Origin: Lachnospiraceae bacterium AM48-27BH
Lineage (GTDB): Bacteria > Bacillota > Clostridia > Lachnospirales > Lachnospiraceae
Direction: 5' to 3'
DNA length: 45,923 nucleotides
Assembly (NCBI GenBank): GCA_003478355.1
Contig: QUFC01000035.1
Location: 1-45,923, forward strand
In this document: piece after piece, positions 24,156 to 32,523 of the stretch
Layout of the letters: every line of letters starts with the position of its first letter
Position numbering within the stretch: the first letter of the stretch is position 1
Made by a program: the position numbers and the translations under genes
Notes under the pieces: generated by a model
What the model saw: the letters and a program-made list of their open reading frames with translations, nothing else
Told to the model about the DNA's origin: nothing
Databases searched by the model: none

Positions 24156-25318
24156 CTATCGTATTTCCTCCAACGCCCTTTTCAATCTCTCCAGTCCATC
24201 CATCACCCGGCTTCGCGGACAGGCGATATTCATCCGTAAAAATCCATCTGGCTCTCCGCCATATTCTTTACCGGCACACAGCCACAAACCGGTTTTTCAC
24301 GGATCAGTTCTTCCAGCTTTTCACTGTCGGATTCGTAAGCGCTGCAATCCAGCCATAACAGATACGTCGAATCAGAAATGATCACATGTACGTCTGGCAG
24401 CTCTTTCTTTATAAAATCCCATACAAGCTGCTTATTCTCATAGATATACTCCCGCAGCTCATCCAGCCACTGGTCGCCATACCGGAATGCAGCTAAAACA
24501 GCCTCGATCGCAAATACATTCGGTTCGGCTACTTCATCGGTATTCAAGCCACGGTCTACCTTCTGGCGGATCACCGGATTCGGAATCATGACTGCAGCAG
24601 TCTGCAGACCTGCGATATTGAAGGTTTTGGTAGGTGCCATACAGGTGATGCTGTTCTGGGCACAGATCTCGGATACGGAGGCAAATGGGACGTATTCTTT
24701 GCCTGGATCGGTCAAATCACAGTGGATCTCATCGGAAACCACTAAAACGTGGTGTTTATGGCATAATTCACCGATCTTCGCCAGAGTTTCTCTCTCCCAG
24801 ATATGGCCGATCGGGTTCTGCGGGTTGCATAAAAACATCAATGTAGTCTGGGGATTGGACAATTTTGCCTCTAAATCTGCCCAGTCGATGTGGTAAGTTC
24901 CATTTTCATAAACCAATCGGCTTTCTAAAATATTCCGGCCATTGTTGCGGATGGAATTAAAAAAAATGTTATATACCGGAGTCTGTACCAGCACATTCTC
25001 TCCCACAGTCGTCATTTTGCGGACGATACTGGAAAGGGCCGGAACCACACCAGTACAGAATACCAGGCTTTCCGGAGCGATAGTCAGGTTATGTCTTCTC
25101 TTCCACCATCCACAGTACGCCTCTCTCCAGTCATCTGGAACGATCGTATATCCGAAAATTCCCTGTTTTGCCCGTTTCTGGATGGCGTCGGTAACCGCTG
25201 GAACCGTCTGGAAATCCATGTCTGCTACCCACATGGGCAGTTCGTTGTCCTTAATATCCCATTTCATAGAATAAGAATTCCGCCGGTCATTTAACTGATC
25301 AAAATTATAAGTCATCAT
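24156..25318 (-). pseudogene. patB: PatB/MalY-type cysteine-S-conjugate beta-lyase (PLP enzyme), frameshifted near the C terminus
   Basis: This fold-type I PLP enzyme cleaves carbon-sulfur bonds in cystathionine or cysteine S-conjugates. Motifs: MKWDIKDNELPMWVADMDF at the N terminus, VFCTGVVPALSSIVR, FLCNPQNPIGHIW, VVSDEIHCDL with the PLP-binding Asp, and TKTFNIAGLQ with the PLP lysine. In frame it ends early, after REKPVCGCVPVK. Adding one base to the T-run at 24293-24297 (an A-run on the coding strand) restores REKTGLWLCAGKEYGGEPDG and NIACPRSRVMDGLERLKRAL to a stop at 24158-24156, giving normal length. The restored C-terminal region includes the expected FLRMNIACPR arginine that binds the substrate carboxylate. 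AGGAG precedes the ATG. Confidence 0.85.
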
Positions 25319-25375
25319 ATCTCACACTCCTAATGTCAAAGGGTTTCACGCCTCATGTTTCACCTCATTCGACAA

Positions 25376-25433
25376 GAAAACAAAAGGCAGTCAAACATGT
25401 CAAAGGATCTCTCCCCGGCATATCTGACTGCCA
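25376..25433 (-). terminator. Rho-independent terminator after the TauE-like gene
   Basis: On the - strand GGCAGTCA (25432-25425) pairs with TGACTGCC (25393-25386), extended by ATATG/CATGT inside, and is followed by TTTTGTTTTC. Confidence 0.75.
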
Positions 25434-25437
25434 TTGC

Positions 25438-26235
25438 TTATCCAATGAATTTATAGATATTATAGCAGTTAATTCCAATAATTACTACCATCAGGCAGAT
25501 AAATAATTTATCAACCATCTTGGAATCCATCTTTTTATTAATAATTCGTCCACAAAAGCCGCCCATCAGTCCGCCAAATACCATGATCACCAGAGCCATG
25601 ATCGGGAAAGCTGGCACTTTTCCGGTCAAAACCGTCTGTAAAAAGCTGGTGATCTGAGAGAACAGAATGATGTAAAGGGAATTCTGTGCCGCCGCCTTGG
25701 TGTCCATGGAGAAGAAATAAAACAGGACAACCAGATTGATCGGGCCGCCGCCGATTCCTAAGAAGGAGGACATGATGCCCAGAACCAGTCCAACCAGCAG
25801 GCATACCACAAAATTCACCAGATGCTTTGTATGGATTTTTTCCTTATAGATCGTATAAATTAACGTTCCGAGAGTAATGACCAGCAGACAGGCCGCCTGA
25901 ACAGCTCCGACCATGTTTTTATCTGCAAACATGGCAGAAACCATCTGGAACATCCATTTGCCAACTACACCACCCACTGCTGCTCCAATCGCCAGTGGAG
26001 TTCCGATCTTCATATCGATCAGACTTTCACCGCTTCTCTTTGCCTTATAAACAGAATAGCAGCTCATGGTCAGTACCGTACATCCAGACAGAAAACTGAT
26101 GGTCGCCACATCCAGGACACCAACCGCATCCAATGCCGGTTTGATGATGACACCACCGCCGATTCCACAGATAGCCCCTGCAATGGAAGCGCCAAAGCTG
26201 ACGATCAGAAAGATCAAATACACCATAAGATTCAT
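25438..26235 (-). CDS. Sulfite exporter TauE/SafE family membrane protein
   Basis: This 265-residue protein has about eight transmembrane segments in two repeats. Each repeat carries the family's glycine-rich signature: GAICGIGGGVIIKPALDAVG near the N terminus and FLGIGGGPINLVVLFYFFSM in the middle. Members export sulfite, sulfoacetate or other organosulfur anions. It lies between the two-component system and the PatB-type lyase, so a sulfur-related role is plausible but not shown. It has its own terminator. Confidence 0.88.
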   Translation of the reverse strand: MNLMVYLIFLIVSFGASIAGAICGIGGGVIIKPALDAVGVLDVATISFLSGCTVLTMSCYSVYKAKRSGESLIDMKIGTPLAIGAAVGGVVGKWMFQMVSAMFADKNMVGAVQAACLLVITLGTLIYTIYKEKIHTKHLVNFVVCLLVGLVLGIMSSFLGIGGGPINLVVLFYFFSMDTKAAAQNSLYIILFSQITSFLQTVLTGKVPAFPIMALVIMVFGGLMGGFCGRIINKKMDSKMVDKLFICLMVVIIGINCYNIYKFIG

Positions 26236-26378
26236 AATTATTTACCCAACCCCTTCTTTTTCATATTGTAAAAATGATCTCCCTGTTTATTATTACACAA
26301 CCATCCGCAAAAGTCCATGGAGTTTCAAGGAAAAACAGTGGAACTTTTACTCAAACGTTTGTGTATGCGTTGCGCATT

Positions 26379-27053
26379 TTAGAACAAATGCTCGATGTTC
26401 AATTCCCGGATCACCTGCACGATCTCCTTCGTCCTGCTGCACCCAAATTTTCCCAGCAGACTCTTGATCTGTGTCTTGATGGTACTGCTCTCCACGCACC
26501 GGATCCCGGCGATCTCATGAACCTTCCGTCCTTCAAGCAAAAGCCGGATGATCTCCCGCTCCGAAGCCGTCAGCCTGGAAATGTTGTTGATGAAGAACAA
26601 CAGGCTCTGCTCGCTTTTCTGAAGTCTTGCATACTCCTGCATCACCGTCTGCTGGATCTGTCCCTGCATGACTGGATGCCCCTCCAGGGCACAGCGGATA
26701 TGATAAAGAATCTCTTCATCGGAGCATCCCTTTACAATATAATCCAATGCTCCGGCGCCCATGGCGGTGATGATGATCTCCCGCAGTTCATGGGCTGTCA
26801 GAAAAATAATCTTTGCCTGAGGATTTTTGTCACGGATCATTTCGGTAGCGGTGATTCCCGCATTCATGGTCTCCATTTCAATATCCATCAGGATCAGGTC
26901 ATAATCCGTATTTTCCGCTAAAGCCACGATCTCCTTGCCGGTCGAGGCTTCGCCAACAACCTCCATATCCGGCTGTTCTCTGATCACCTCCGCCAGATCT
27001 TCCCGTAAAATCGGGAAATCGTCTGCGATCATAATCTTGTAAGTTCCTGCCAT
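26379..27053 (-). CDS. NarL/LuxR-type response regulator
   Basis: This 224-residue protein has an N-terminal receiver domain (MAGTYKIMIADDFPILREDL, with the phosphoacceptor Asp in DLILMDIEMET and the conserved Lys later in the domain) and a C-terminal LuxR-type helix-turn-helix (LTASEREIIRLLLEGRKVHE, then ESSTIKTQIKSLLGKF). The start at 27053 follows GAGGGTG; an earlier in-frame ATG at 27095 adds 14 residues unlike the family. The kinase gene ends 78 bases upstream. The nearest candidate targets are the transporter and NagB-like genes. Confidence 0.92.
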   Translation of the reverse strand: MAGTYKIMIADDFPILREDLAEVIREQPDMEVVGEASTGKEIVALAENTDYDLILMDIEMETMNAGITATEMIRDKNPQAKIIFLTAHELREIIITAMGAGALDYIVKGCSDEEILYHIRCALEGHPVMQGQIQQTVMQEYARLQKSEQSLLFFINNISRLTASEREIIRLLLEGRKVHEIAGIRCVESSTIKTQIKSLLGKFGCSRTKEIVQVIRELNIEHLF

Positions 27054-27131
27054 TGTACCACACCCTCTTTTCTTTTCTGTACGATCCAAATCCATTCTTT
27101 GTCCGATCGATAAGAAAAATTCAACGTACAG

Positions 27132-28625
27132 TTATTGGTATTTTGGCAATAATATGTAAAAACAGCTTCCCTTCCCCTCGGTACTGTCTACACGCATAAA
27201 CCCCAGATGGCTTTTTACGATCTCACGGACATAATAAAGCCCCATTCCCCAGTTGGAATTGGAATTTTTACTGGAATAAAATGGTTCAAATATTTTTTTG
27301 ATCTGATGCTTTGCCATACCACATCCATTATCTCGCACTTCTATCACCGTGTAAAGTCTTTCATTACGGATTTTTAAAGAGACTTCGCCTTTTTCTCCCT
27401 TGTCTGCGGACAAAACCGCTTCCTGGGCATTTACAAGCAGGTTATAAAGAGCTTCACCTAACTGGACTTTATCAGCCAGGATCCGTTCTACCCCGGCATT
27501 CTCCACCAGGATCGTAACCTCCGGATATTTTCCGTGAAACCGTTCCAGTGTATCCTCCACCAGATCAGAAATCTCTACCGGTACCATAAAAATGGATTTG
27601 GTCTTTACACACCGATAGAGTTCTTCCATCCGTAATAACATGGCATCATTGACAGTCCGCAGCGTGTCGATGTATTCTTTTAATTTTCCGGTATCCAGCT
27701 CTGGCTGTTCATAAAGCTGGTCGATGCGTTTGTAGATCACCCGGCTGGAAAGCAGCTGGTTTTTCATGCTGTGAACGAAAGTGGAAGCCCCGATCTTTGC
27801 CGTATCGAACTTGCGTTCCATCACCACATCTTCCATATTTTCCCGGTAGGTTCCTCTGGTAAAGGTTAGAAGACTGTAAAAGCCAAGAACCGAGCAGATC
27901 ACATTGACCACAACCAGAAGCATGTAGCTGTGAATGGATGGCGAGATCTGCAGATAGCCGATTCCCTTGTTCCAGGCTGTTGTATAACTGTAAAAGCGGT
28001 ATACCTGTCCTGGATCCTGATTGTAATACAAAATATAGATCCCGGTCAATGCAATCAGAAACAGAGTTACCTGTACAAACTGCCTGCGGACAAACTTTAA
28101 TGTAATAGAAAATAATTCATATAAAAGCAGTCCAATGGCGAATAACAGATAAAGATCGATCCAGAACCTGCTGAGTGTCGCAAAAGTTTTCTGGAGTGCT
28201 TCATTCCCGGCTACCAGGATCCGGTAAATTGGTGGAAAATATAAAATCAGCATGGCAGCCGGCACCAAAGCCGCAAAAAGCTGAAGCCTTCCATTCCTGC
28301 GGATAGCAGGAACCATGGAAAGCTTCAGCGCCATTTCCACTAAAAACAGTGGAAACAGAAAACGGCCAATGGCGATCAGATAACCAAGCTGGTTGAGGGT
28401 GATCAGAAAATATTGGAGTCTGGTCTGGACTGCCTTGGAAAAATACAGAAAATGTACTACTTCCAGAGAAATCCCGCCCTTTTTCGCAATAAAGATCATC
28501 ACACCACAGATTTCAAGCATCAGACTGACACAAAGTCCCATCAGATAGAGGGACTCTCTGCTTTTCTTTAATAAAAGAAGCATCGCAGACATCAGAACCA
28601 GGCATATCGTTAAAATGATCAGCAT
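27132..28625 (-). CDS. Membrane sensor histidine kinase
   Basis: This 497-residue kinase has an N-terminal half with about seven transmembrane segments and no large extracellular domain. A dimerisation helix follows with the likely phosphorylated His in TFVHSMKNQLLSSR (about residue 286), then the ATP-binding domain: N box LYNLLVNAQEAV, G1 VRDNGCGM, F box FEPFYSSK and G2 GMGLYYVREIV. The architecture suggests sensing of a membrane or intramembrane signal. It lies 41 bases after the NagB-like gene and before its response regulator, so all three may share a transcript. A stretch just before its start repeats part of the terminator at 32424-32476. Confidence 0.9.
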   Translation of the reverse strand: MLIILTICLVLMSAMLLLLKKSRESLYLMGLCVSLMLEICGVMIFIAKKGGISLEVVHFLYFSKAVQTRLQYFLITLNQLGYLIAIGRFLFPLFLVEMALKLSMVPAIRRNGRLQLFAALVPAAMLILYFPPIYRILVAGNEALQKTFATLSRFWIDLYLLFAIGLLLYELFSITLKFVRRQFVQVTLFLIALTGIYILYYNQDPGQVYRFYSYTTAWNKGIGYLQISPSIHSYMLLVVVNVICSVLGFYSLLTFTRGTYRENMEDVVMERKFDTAKIGASTFVHSMKNQLLSSRVIYKRIDQLYEQPELDTGKLKEYIDTLRTVNDAMLLRMEELYRCVKTKSIFMVPVEISDLVEDTLERFHGKYPEVTILVENAGVERILADKVQLGEALYNLLVNAQEAVLSADKGEKGEVSLKIRNERLYTVIEVRDNGCGMAKHQIKKIFEPFYSSKNSNSNWGMGLYYVREIVKSHLGFMRVDSTEGKGSCFYILLPKYQ

Positions 28626-28666
28626 ATGTTTTTATTTTCTCCGTCGCAACTGTTCAGTCTCTATTA

Positions 28667-29488
28667 TCATTCCGGAAGATTGGCAACAAATTCCGTAAAT
28701 TTCAGGTTAATGTCCGGATGTCCCTGTAAGAGAGTTACCGGGAAATGGGCAGATCTTTCACCATAAGCCGCATGGCGGACAACACTTCTGTGCCAGTCGC
28801 GGAAACAGCCTAAACGGATCTTTCTTGCATGGTAAATCTCATTGATACCAATGGTAACGCAGTAATGCGGCATATCATCCAACGCACCGTTTAAGTCACC
28901 GATGGAGTTTGCCACTCTGGTCTCACGGGAAATCTCCAATACACGGGTGTGCTGTGCTAAAAACTCATCCGGAGTCATCTCGTCAGAAGCCTCATTGAAT
29001 GCCACATGACCGTTGATGCCGATACCGCCAAAGCAGATATCCACACCGCCTAATTTCTCAATGACATCCTGGATGTGTCCCGGATCTTTCGGGTCTGGGA
29101 ATACCCGCTGCTCCTCTGGCATTAAAAGCTCTGGTTTTACCTTGGTATAAACGGTACGATCCATAAAACCACGGAAACTTAACTTATGCTCTTTCGGAAT
29201 CCAGGTCTTTTCATCCGTCAGGTACTCGTCCATGTTGATGAACCAGACATTTTTCAAACTGATGTTCTGCTCATTGACCATGTCCACAAAATATGGATAC
29301 TGGCCAACCGGACCAACCGGGCAGATAAAAACGGTGGTCTCGCCAAGTGCATTCTTTCGTTTGATCTCTTCTACCATCTCATCTGCCATGGATTTGAATA
29401 CCTGCTGGTTATCATCCATGACGATCAGCGGGATCTTTGGATCTCTCAGAAGTTCTTCTTTGTTGTAATAATAATAATCGTGTCTCAT
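28667..29488 (-). CDS. Glucosamine-6-phosphate deaminase/isomerase-like protein with an altered catalytic residue
   Basis: This 273-residue protein has the NagB/6-phosphogluconolactonase fold: VWFINMDEYLTDEK (equivalent of Asp72) and GGIGINGHVAFNEAS. In classical NagB the latter is GGxGNDGHIAFNEP; the Asp of 'DGH' (Asp141 in E. coli), part of the catalytic triad, is Asn here, while the His and Glu are kept. It therefore probably catalyses a related sugar-phosphate reaction or has altered chemistry. GGAGAGGGG lies before the ATG. It lies between an ABC transporter and a two-component system, without the nagA gene usual for amino-sugar catabolism. Confidence 0.75.
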   Translation of the reverse strand: MRHDYYYYNKEELLRDPKIPLIVMDDNQQVFKSMADEMVEEIKRKNALGETTVFICPVGPVGQYPYFVDMVNEQNISLKNVWFINMDEYLTDEKTWIPKEHKLSFRGFMDRTVYTKVKPELLMPEEQRVFPDPKDPGHIQDVIEKLGGVDICFGGIGINGHVAFNEASDEMTPDEFLAQHTRVLEISRETRVANSIGDLNGALDDMPHYCVTIGINEIYHARKIRLGCFRDWHRSVVRHAAYGERSAHFPVTLLQGHPDINLKFTEFVANLPE

Positions 29489-29585
29489 GTTTTCCCCTCT
29501 CCTTTATTGTGATATAAAATATTTAGTAACCCCCTTGTACCAAAACACGTTTGTCTTTGATACATCATCATTATACCATAAATGA

Positions 29586-29625
29586 GCAGAAAACGCGCCT
29601 GATATGACGCGTTTTCTGGTTTTTT
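29586..29625. terminator. Hairpin terminator between the ABC operon and the NagB-like gene
   Basis: AGAAAACGCG (29589-29598) and CGCGTTTTCT (29609-29618) are perfect inverted copies. The T-run (GGTTTTTT) is on the + strand; on the - strand, the direction of the genes, it is weaker (TTTTCT). Confidence 0.6.
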
Positions 29626-29643
29626 CAATATGAATCTGCGGAA

Positions 29644-30729
29644 TTAATACTCGCCTGCTTCTTTCATAACATCTAACAGAACATAATCAGCTACTGGAGG
29701 ATCAACCTCAACGGCACCAGATTTGATAAAGTTCTGTTTCTGCAGCTCATAGTAGCCTTCAACTGTTCCGTCTGCTGCGCCTTTTGCAACTTCTTTACCG
29801 GTCATCCACTGAGCGTCACCACGCTGCTCGTAAACGCTGTCTTTGTCCTGAGCAACCTGAGCAGCTACTAATGCAGCAGTCTCTTCCTGATGATCGTTTG
29901 CAGCGTAATCCATTGCTTTAAATAATGCTCTTGTGAAGCGAACTAATACGTCACGATTTTCTTCTGCATATTTTGGCATGCAGATCCAGCTTGCCAGGGA
30001 TACTGTCTGATCAGAGAAGGTCATATTGTCAGTCAGCTTGGTTGCCTCCGGCATCTCCTCTAAGATCTTTAAGCTGTTTGGAGACCAGGTAGCTGCTGCG
30101 TCAACACCGCCAGATAACATCGCAGTTACAATTGCAGATGCATCCATATCCATAGCGGTAATATCATCCATGGTCATACCGGCTTTTGTTAAGGAGTTTA
30201 ATAAAATATCTTCACTGGAGCTTCCGGAAGAATATGCAACGGTTTTTCCTTTTAAGTCTTCTACCGTTTTAATGCCAGGACCACCGATCAGTGCATCACC
30301 ATTGGAGATATGGGATAATGCGAAGATAGTTGCCTGTCCGTTGATACAAAGCTTGTGAGCGCCCTGTCCGATATATCCAAGGTCGATACTTCCGGACTCC
30401 ATAGCGGCAATGATCGTAGGTCCATCCTGGAACTCTACTAAATTCGCAGTAATTCCCTCTTCCTCTAAGTAGCCCTGATCAATGGCATTTTCAATGGACC
30501 AGAGGCTTCCATAGTTTGGCATGTAAGCAATATTTAAGGTAACAGGGGTTACTTCTTCTTTTGTTTCTTCCGCAGTTGTGGTCTCTTCTGCCTTTGTTTC
30601 CGCTGCAGTAGTTGCTGCCGCTGTAGTAGGTGCTGCAGTGGTCTCTGCTGGTTTGGAGCTTCCGCATCCGGCTAACAGACCGGCGGTCATAGATGCTGCC
30701 ATCAGTAAGCTGAGAGTTCTTTTCTTCAT
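29644..30729 (-). CDS. ABC transporter substrate-binding lipoprotein (SsuA/TauA/NMT1-like)
   Basis: This 361-residue protein has a lipoprotein signal peptide with lipobox LLAGC (Cys at about residue 22), an Ala/Thr/Glu-rich linker and a periplasmic-binding-protein type 2 domain of the NMT1/SsuA/TauA group: LNIAYMPNYGSLWSIENAID, EGITANLVEFQDGPTIIAAM, SGSIDLGYIGQGAHK and KTVEDLKGKTVAYSSGSSSE. Relatives bind sulfonates, taurine, nitrate or thiamine precursors. It follows the ATPase gene by 15 bases in a permease-ATPase-binding protein operon. The substrate is not determined. Confidence 0.88.
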   Translation of the reverse strand: MKKRTLSLLMAASMTAGLLAGCGSSKPAETTAAPTTAAATTAAETKAEETTTAEETKEEVTPVTLNIAYMPNYGSLWSIENAIDQGYLEEEGITANLVEFQDGPTIIAAMESGSIDLGYIGQGAHKLCINGQATIFALSHISNGDALIGGPGIKTVEDLKGKTVAYSSGSSSEDILLNSLTKAGMTMDDITAMDMDASAIVTAMLSGGVDAAATWSPNSLKILEEMPEATKLTDNMTFSDQTVSLASWICMPKYAEENRDVLVRFTRALFKAMDYAANDHQEETAALVAAQVAQDKDSVYEQRGDAQWMTGKEVAKGAADGTVEGYYELQKQNFIKSGAVEVDPPVADYVLLDVMKEAGEY

Positions 30730-30744
30730 AATAGTTTCCTCCTT

Positions 30745-31536
30745 TTATTTACGTACCTCTAAGTACTCCTGATATACCTGACTCCAGATGTGGTTCTTTA
30801 ATTCCAGGAATTCTGGTGTCATCTTGGTCTCCTGAGTTCTTGGGTATGGAATATTAATGTCAACAATTTCTTTAATACGTCCAGGTCTTGCGCTCATGAT
30901 GATCACCTTCTGTGCCAGAATGATGGCTTCATCTACATCATGAGTGATAAAGAAACAGGTCTTGCGCTCCTTCTCCCAGGTCTCCAGAAGCTCGGTCTGA
31001 AGCTGGGTTCTGGTCTGTGCGTCCAATGCGCCAAATGGCTCATCCATCAGTAAAATGGAAGGATTCACGGCATAGGCTCTTGCGATGGCTACACGCTGTT
31101 TCATACCACCGGACAGTTCCTTTGGATAATGATCAACGAAATCCTCCAGCTGAACCATCTTGATGTATTTCATGGCAATATCTTCCGCTTCTTTGCCTTT
31201 AATTCCTTTTAAATTCAGGCCAAACATGACGTTCTTTTTCACGGTCATCCATGGGAACAATGCGTACTGCTGGAATACCACACCTCGTTCCGTTCCGGTT
31301 CCGGTCACTTCTTTTCCATCACAGTATACTTTGCCGGATGTAGGCTCCAGAAGACCGGCAATAATATTTAACAATGTGGATTTACCACATCCAGAAGGAC
31401 CAACCACGCAGATAAATTCATTTTCCATAATATCAAGACTGACACCGTTTAATGCGATCATCTCACCATTTCTGGTATTGAAGACTCTGCGGACGTTGTC
31501 GATCTTAACCTTTACACTTCTCTCTTCTCCTGCCAT
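30745..31536 (-). CDS. ABC transporter ATP-binding protein (SsuB/TauB-like)
   Basis: This 263-residue ATPase has Walker A GPSGCGKST, the Q loop FQQYALFPWMTV, the signature LSGGMKQR, Walker B ILLMDEPFGALD and the switch His in FFITHDVDEAI. The C-terminal part matches the nitrate/sulfonate importer group (MSARPGRIKEIVDI). Its first eight codons overlap the end of the permease gene, indicating translational coupling. Confidence 0.93.
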   Translation of the reverse strand: MAGEERSVKVKIDNVRRVFNTRNGEMIALNGVSLDIMENEFICVVGPSGCGKSTLLNIIAGLLEPTSGKVYCDGKEVTGTGTERGVVFQQYALFPWMTVKKNVMFGLNLKGIKGKEAEDIAMKYIKMVQLEDFVDHYPKELSGGMKQRVAIARAYAVNPSILLMDEPFGALDAQTRTQLQTELLETWEKERKTCFFITHDVDEAIILAQKVIIMSARPGRIKEIVDINIPYPRTQETKMTPEFLELKNHIWSQVYQEYLEVRK

Positions 31537-32291
31537 CCTGTAAACCTCTTTTCTAAGTATTTAACGATCTTTTCAATAATCATACCGAGAATACCGATCA
31601 AAATTACATACATCAGCATGGGAGCGGACTCAAAGCTGTTGTTTAAGGAACGGATTCTCATACCAAGACCAGCCTGTGCGCCGGTGGATTCTGCAGCGAT
31701 CAGTGTGGTTAATGCGGTGGAACTTCCTAAACGGATCGCAGTGATGATAAATGGCAGTGTCGCCGGTGCAATTACCTTTAAGAAAATATCTTTGTCAGTT
31801 GCTCCTAAGACTCTTGCTGCCTTGATCAGTGTCTCATCGACATTGATAACGCCCTGATAAATGGTAACTGTCATGATCAGGAAGGTTGCAATGGTGATAA
31901 CGATGATCTGTGGCTTCCGTCCAACACCTGCTACCATGACGATCAACGGCACGTAAGCTAACGGTGGGATGTTACGGATAAACTGGATCCACGGTTCTAC
32001 GATATTGCGGACCGGCGCGTACCATGCCATGAGGATGGCCGATGGAAGCGACAATGCAAATCCAAGTGCAAAACCTGCGGTTACAGAGATCAAAGAACTG
32101 GAAATGTCCTTCCAGAATACTCCTCGATCGATCATGGTCTTAATAGATCCTAATACAACCACCTGATTCTGGAATGCCCTCGCAGTAGTTGTATTGATCG
32201 ATAACAAATACCAGACAACCATTGCGGCTCCAAAGGAGATCAAAAGCCATGCCCACTTTGGAATGTTGTTTTTCTTGCTTTTGCTATTCAT
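31512..32291 (-). CDS. ABC transporter permease (SsuC/TauC-like)
   Basis: This 259-residue permease has about six transmembrane segments and the coupling motif ARVLGATDKDIFLKVIAPATLP typical of binding-protein-dependent permeases. LPSAILMAWYAPVRNIVEPWIQ and IRNIPPLAYVPL are characteristic of the SsuC/NrtB group. The start at 32291 follows AAAGGG and gives the usual short cytoplasmic N terminus; an earlier in-frame ATG at 32468 would lie in the upstream terminator. It is the first gene of the permease-ATPase-binding protein operon. Confidence 0.9.
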   Translation of the reverse strand: MNSKSKKNNIPKWAWLLISFGAAMVVWYLLSINTTTARAFQNQVVVLGSIKTMIDRGVFWKDISSSLISVTAGFALGFALSLPSAILMAWYAPVRNIVEPWIQFIRNIPPLAYVPLIVMVAGVGRKPQIIVITIATFLIMTVTIYQGVINVDETLIKAARVLGATDKDIFLKVIAPATLPFIITAIRLGSSTALTTLIAAESTGAQAGLGMRIRSLNNSFESAPMLMYVILIGILGMIIEKIVKYLEKRFTGWQEKREV

Positions 32292-32392
32292 ATTCCACAC
32301 CCTTTCGTTTTGTTTGTTCCTTTGTTTAAATCCATTGTACCATGTTCTGGAATTTATATAAGGTTGAACTTTTATCCCCCTTTTTTCATATG

Positions 32393-32424
32393 ATTTCATA
32401 GGACGAACTTTCCTATGAAATAAA
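32393..32424. repeat. Intergenic hairpin repeat, copy 1 (identical to 40404-40435)
   Basis: A 32-base sequence with the perfect inverted arms ATTTCATAGG and CCTATGAAAT around an ACGAACTTT loop, followed by AAA. The same 32 bases recur at 40404-40435. Both copies lie directly beyond a terminator on the - strand. Confidence 0.9.
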
Positions 32425-32476
32425 AACAAAAAGACAATTACGGCGGAGCGCTTTTTGCTCCGTCGCAACTGTCTTT
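32424..32476 (-). terminator. Terminator of the M20 peptidase transcript
   Basis: On the - strand GACAGTTGCGACGGAGC (32473-32457) pairs with GCTCCGCCGTAATTGTC (32449-32433), with one or two mismatches, then TTTTTGTTTTT. Confidence 0.85.
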
Positions 32477-32523
32477 TGTAAGAATTGCGGTAAGTATAGT
32501 TCGATTTGTCTGAAAAGTCAATA

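Noticed and set aside
32291..32468. Longer N terminus for the ABC permease
   Set aside because: It would start inside the M20 terminator region and cross the 32-base hairpin repeat.
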